From positions 1-5,624 of the forward strand of contig JANYKH010000202.1 of the NCBI GenBank assembly GCA_025358235.1: a stretch of DNA of 5,624 bases, given 5' to 3'. This stretch comes from Chloroflexota bacterium (GTDB lineage: Bacteria; Chloroflexota; Dehalococcoidia; Dehalococcoidales; RBG-16-60-22). A program made the position numbers and the translations under genes. Shown here one piece after another: positions 5,341-5,624 of the stretch; positions within the stretch are counted from its first letter, which is position 1, and every line of letters begins with the position of its first letter. Below the pieces are notes generated by a model, which saw only the letters and a program-made list of their open reading frames with translations, was not told where the DNA came from and searched no databases.

Positions 5341-5624
5341 GCGGCTTTCACGCGGTTAAGACGCCACACACCAATGTTCAACGCCGAAGCGAAACTTACC
5401 CACAACAGGTAGGGTAGCAACAGCCAACCGGCTAAAGCGGAAATCGGGAAAAAGACTATCATTGTGGCGATGATAGCCAGCCACAAAACCGCAATAACGG
5501 CAACCCCACCCCCAAACGATTTCCTCCCAAAGAACACCAGCGTCCACATCAGGTTTACGATTAGCTGGAACAAAAATACCGCGAGGGTCGTGACATAGAT
5601 ATCCGAGCCGCTGTTCCAGAGATC
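5337..5624 (-). CDS. tspO: TspO/MBR family (tryptophan-rich sensory) membrane protein, 3' part
   Basis: The frame is open from the right edge of the window to a TAA at 5337-5339 on the minus strand, giving the C-terminal 95 residues; the start lies beyond the edge. Apparent starts inside it, such as a TTG at 5573, are internal codons, because clear family sequence continues upstream (LWNSGSDIYVTTLAVFLFQL). Diagnostic stretches are NLMWTLVFFG, WLAIIAT and AGWLLLPYLLWVSFASALN followed by WRLN, covering about the last three of the five membrane helices. TspO proteins bind porphyrins and related ligands and are linked to tetrapyrrole and stress responses; the role here is unknown. The CDF gene runs into it tail-to-tail with a 4-nt overlap. 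Confidence 0.93.
   Translation of the reverse strand, partial: DLWNSGSDIYVTTLAVFLFQLIVNLMWTLVFFGRKSFGGGVAVIAVLWLAIIATMIVFFPISALAGWLLLPYLLWVSFASALNIGVWRLNRVKAA

Noticed and set aside
5337..5573. A 78-codon gene starting at TTG 5573 on the minus strand
   Set aside because: TspO-family sequence continues upstream of that codon to the window edge, so the TTG is an internal leucine.

Overview
The window looks like a chromosomal segment of an anaerobic, monoderm-type bacterium. The genes are moderately GC-rich (roughly 50-55% by eye) and the spacers are clearly AT-rich. Gene content (a short OadG-type subunit, a membrane-anchored double-parvulin protein, hom-thrC, a CDF metal exporter, TspO) and protein style would fit Dehalococcoidia (Chloroflexota, Dehalogenimonas-like). 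That assignment is inference from recognition, not from any search.

Layout. Positions 29-175 (minus) encode a 48-residue OadG-like gamma subunit of a sodium-pumping decarboxylase. A divergent AT-rich spacer (176-510) holds a good promoter candidate in each direction. From 511 to 4227 (plus) lies a compact three-gene cluster: a TTG-started, membrane-anchored SurA/PrsA-like protein with two parvulin-type repeats, homoserine dehydrogenase (hom) and threonine synthase (thrC). The first two are 12 nt apart and the second and third 36 nt apart, so co-transcription is likely. Hom and ThrC supply the first and last of the three steps from aspartate semialdehyde to threonine; the middle enzyme, homoserine kinase, is not in the window.

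Positions 4228-4410 are the most informative non-coding stretch. A near-consensus promoter (TTGACA, 16 bp, TAAAAT) leads directly into a sequence that matches the NiCo (czcD) riboswitch core: AACAGGC, GCCGGGC, GCAA and TGGGAC, in order, with pairing arms between them. It ends in an overlapping intrinsic terminator with a run of eight T. The gene it controls (4411-5340) is a cation diffusion facilitator, the expected metal-efflux target, with a Cys-rich C-terminal tail. The layout predicts an ON switch: bound Co2+/Ni2+ (possibly Fe2+) holds the aptamer fold, blocks the terminator and lets the exporter be made.

The CDF gene ends tail-to-tail against a minus-strand TspO/MBR gene that runs off the right edge; the two share a TTAA that supplies both stop codons.

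Main points for a second look: the compact NiCo riboswitch with very short arms, the loss of both signature parvulin histidines in both repeats of the foldase-like protein, and the linkage of that extracytoplasmic protein to threonine biosynthesis.
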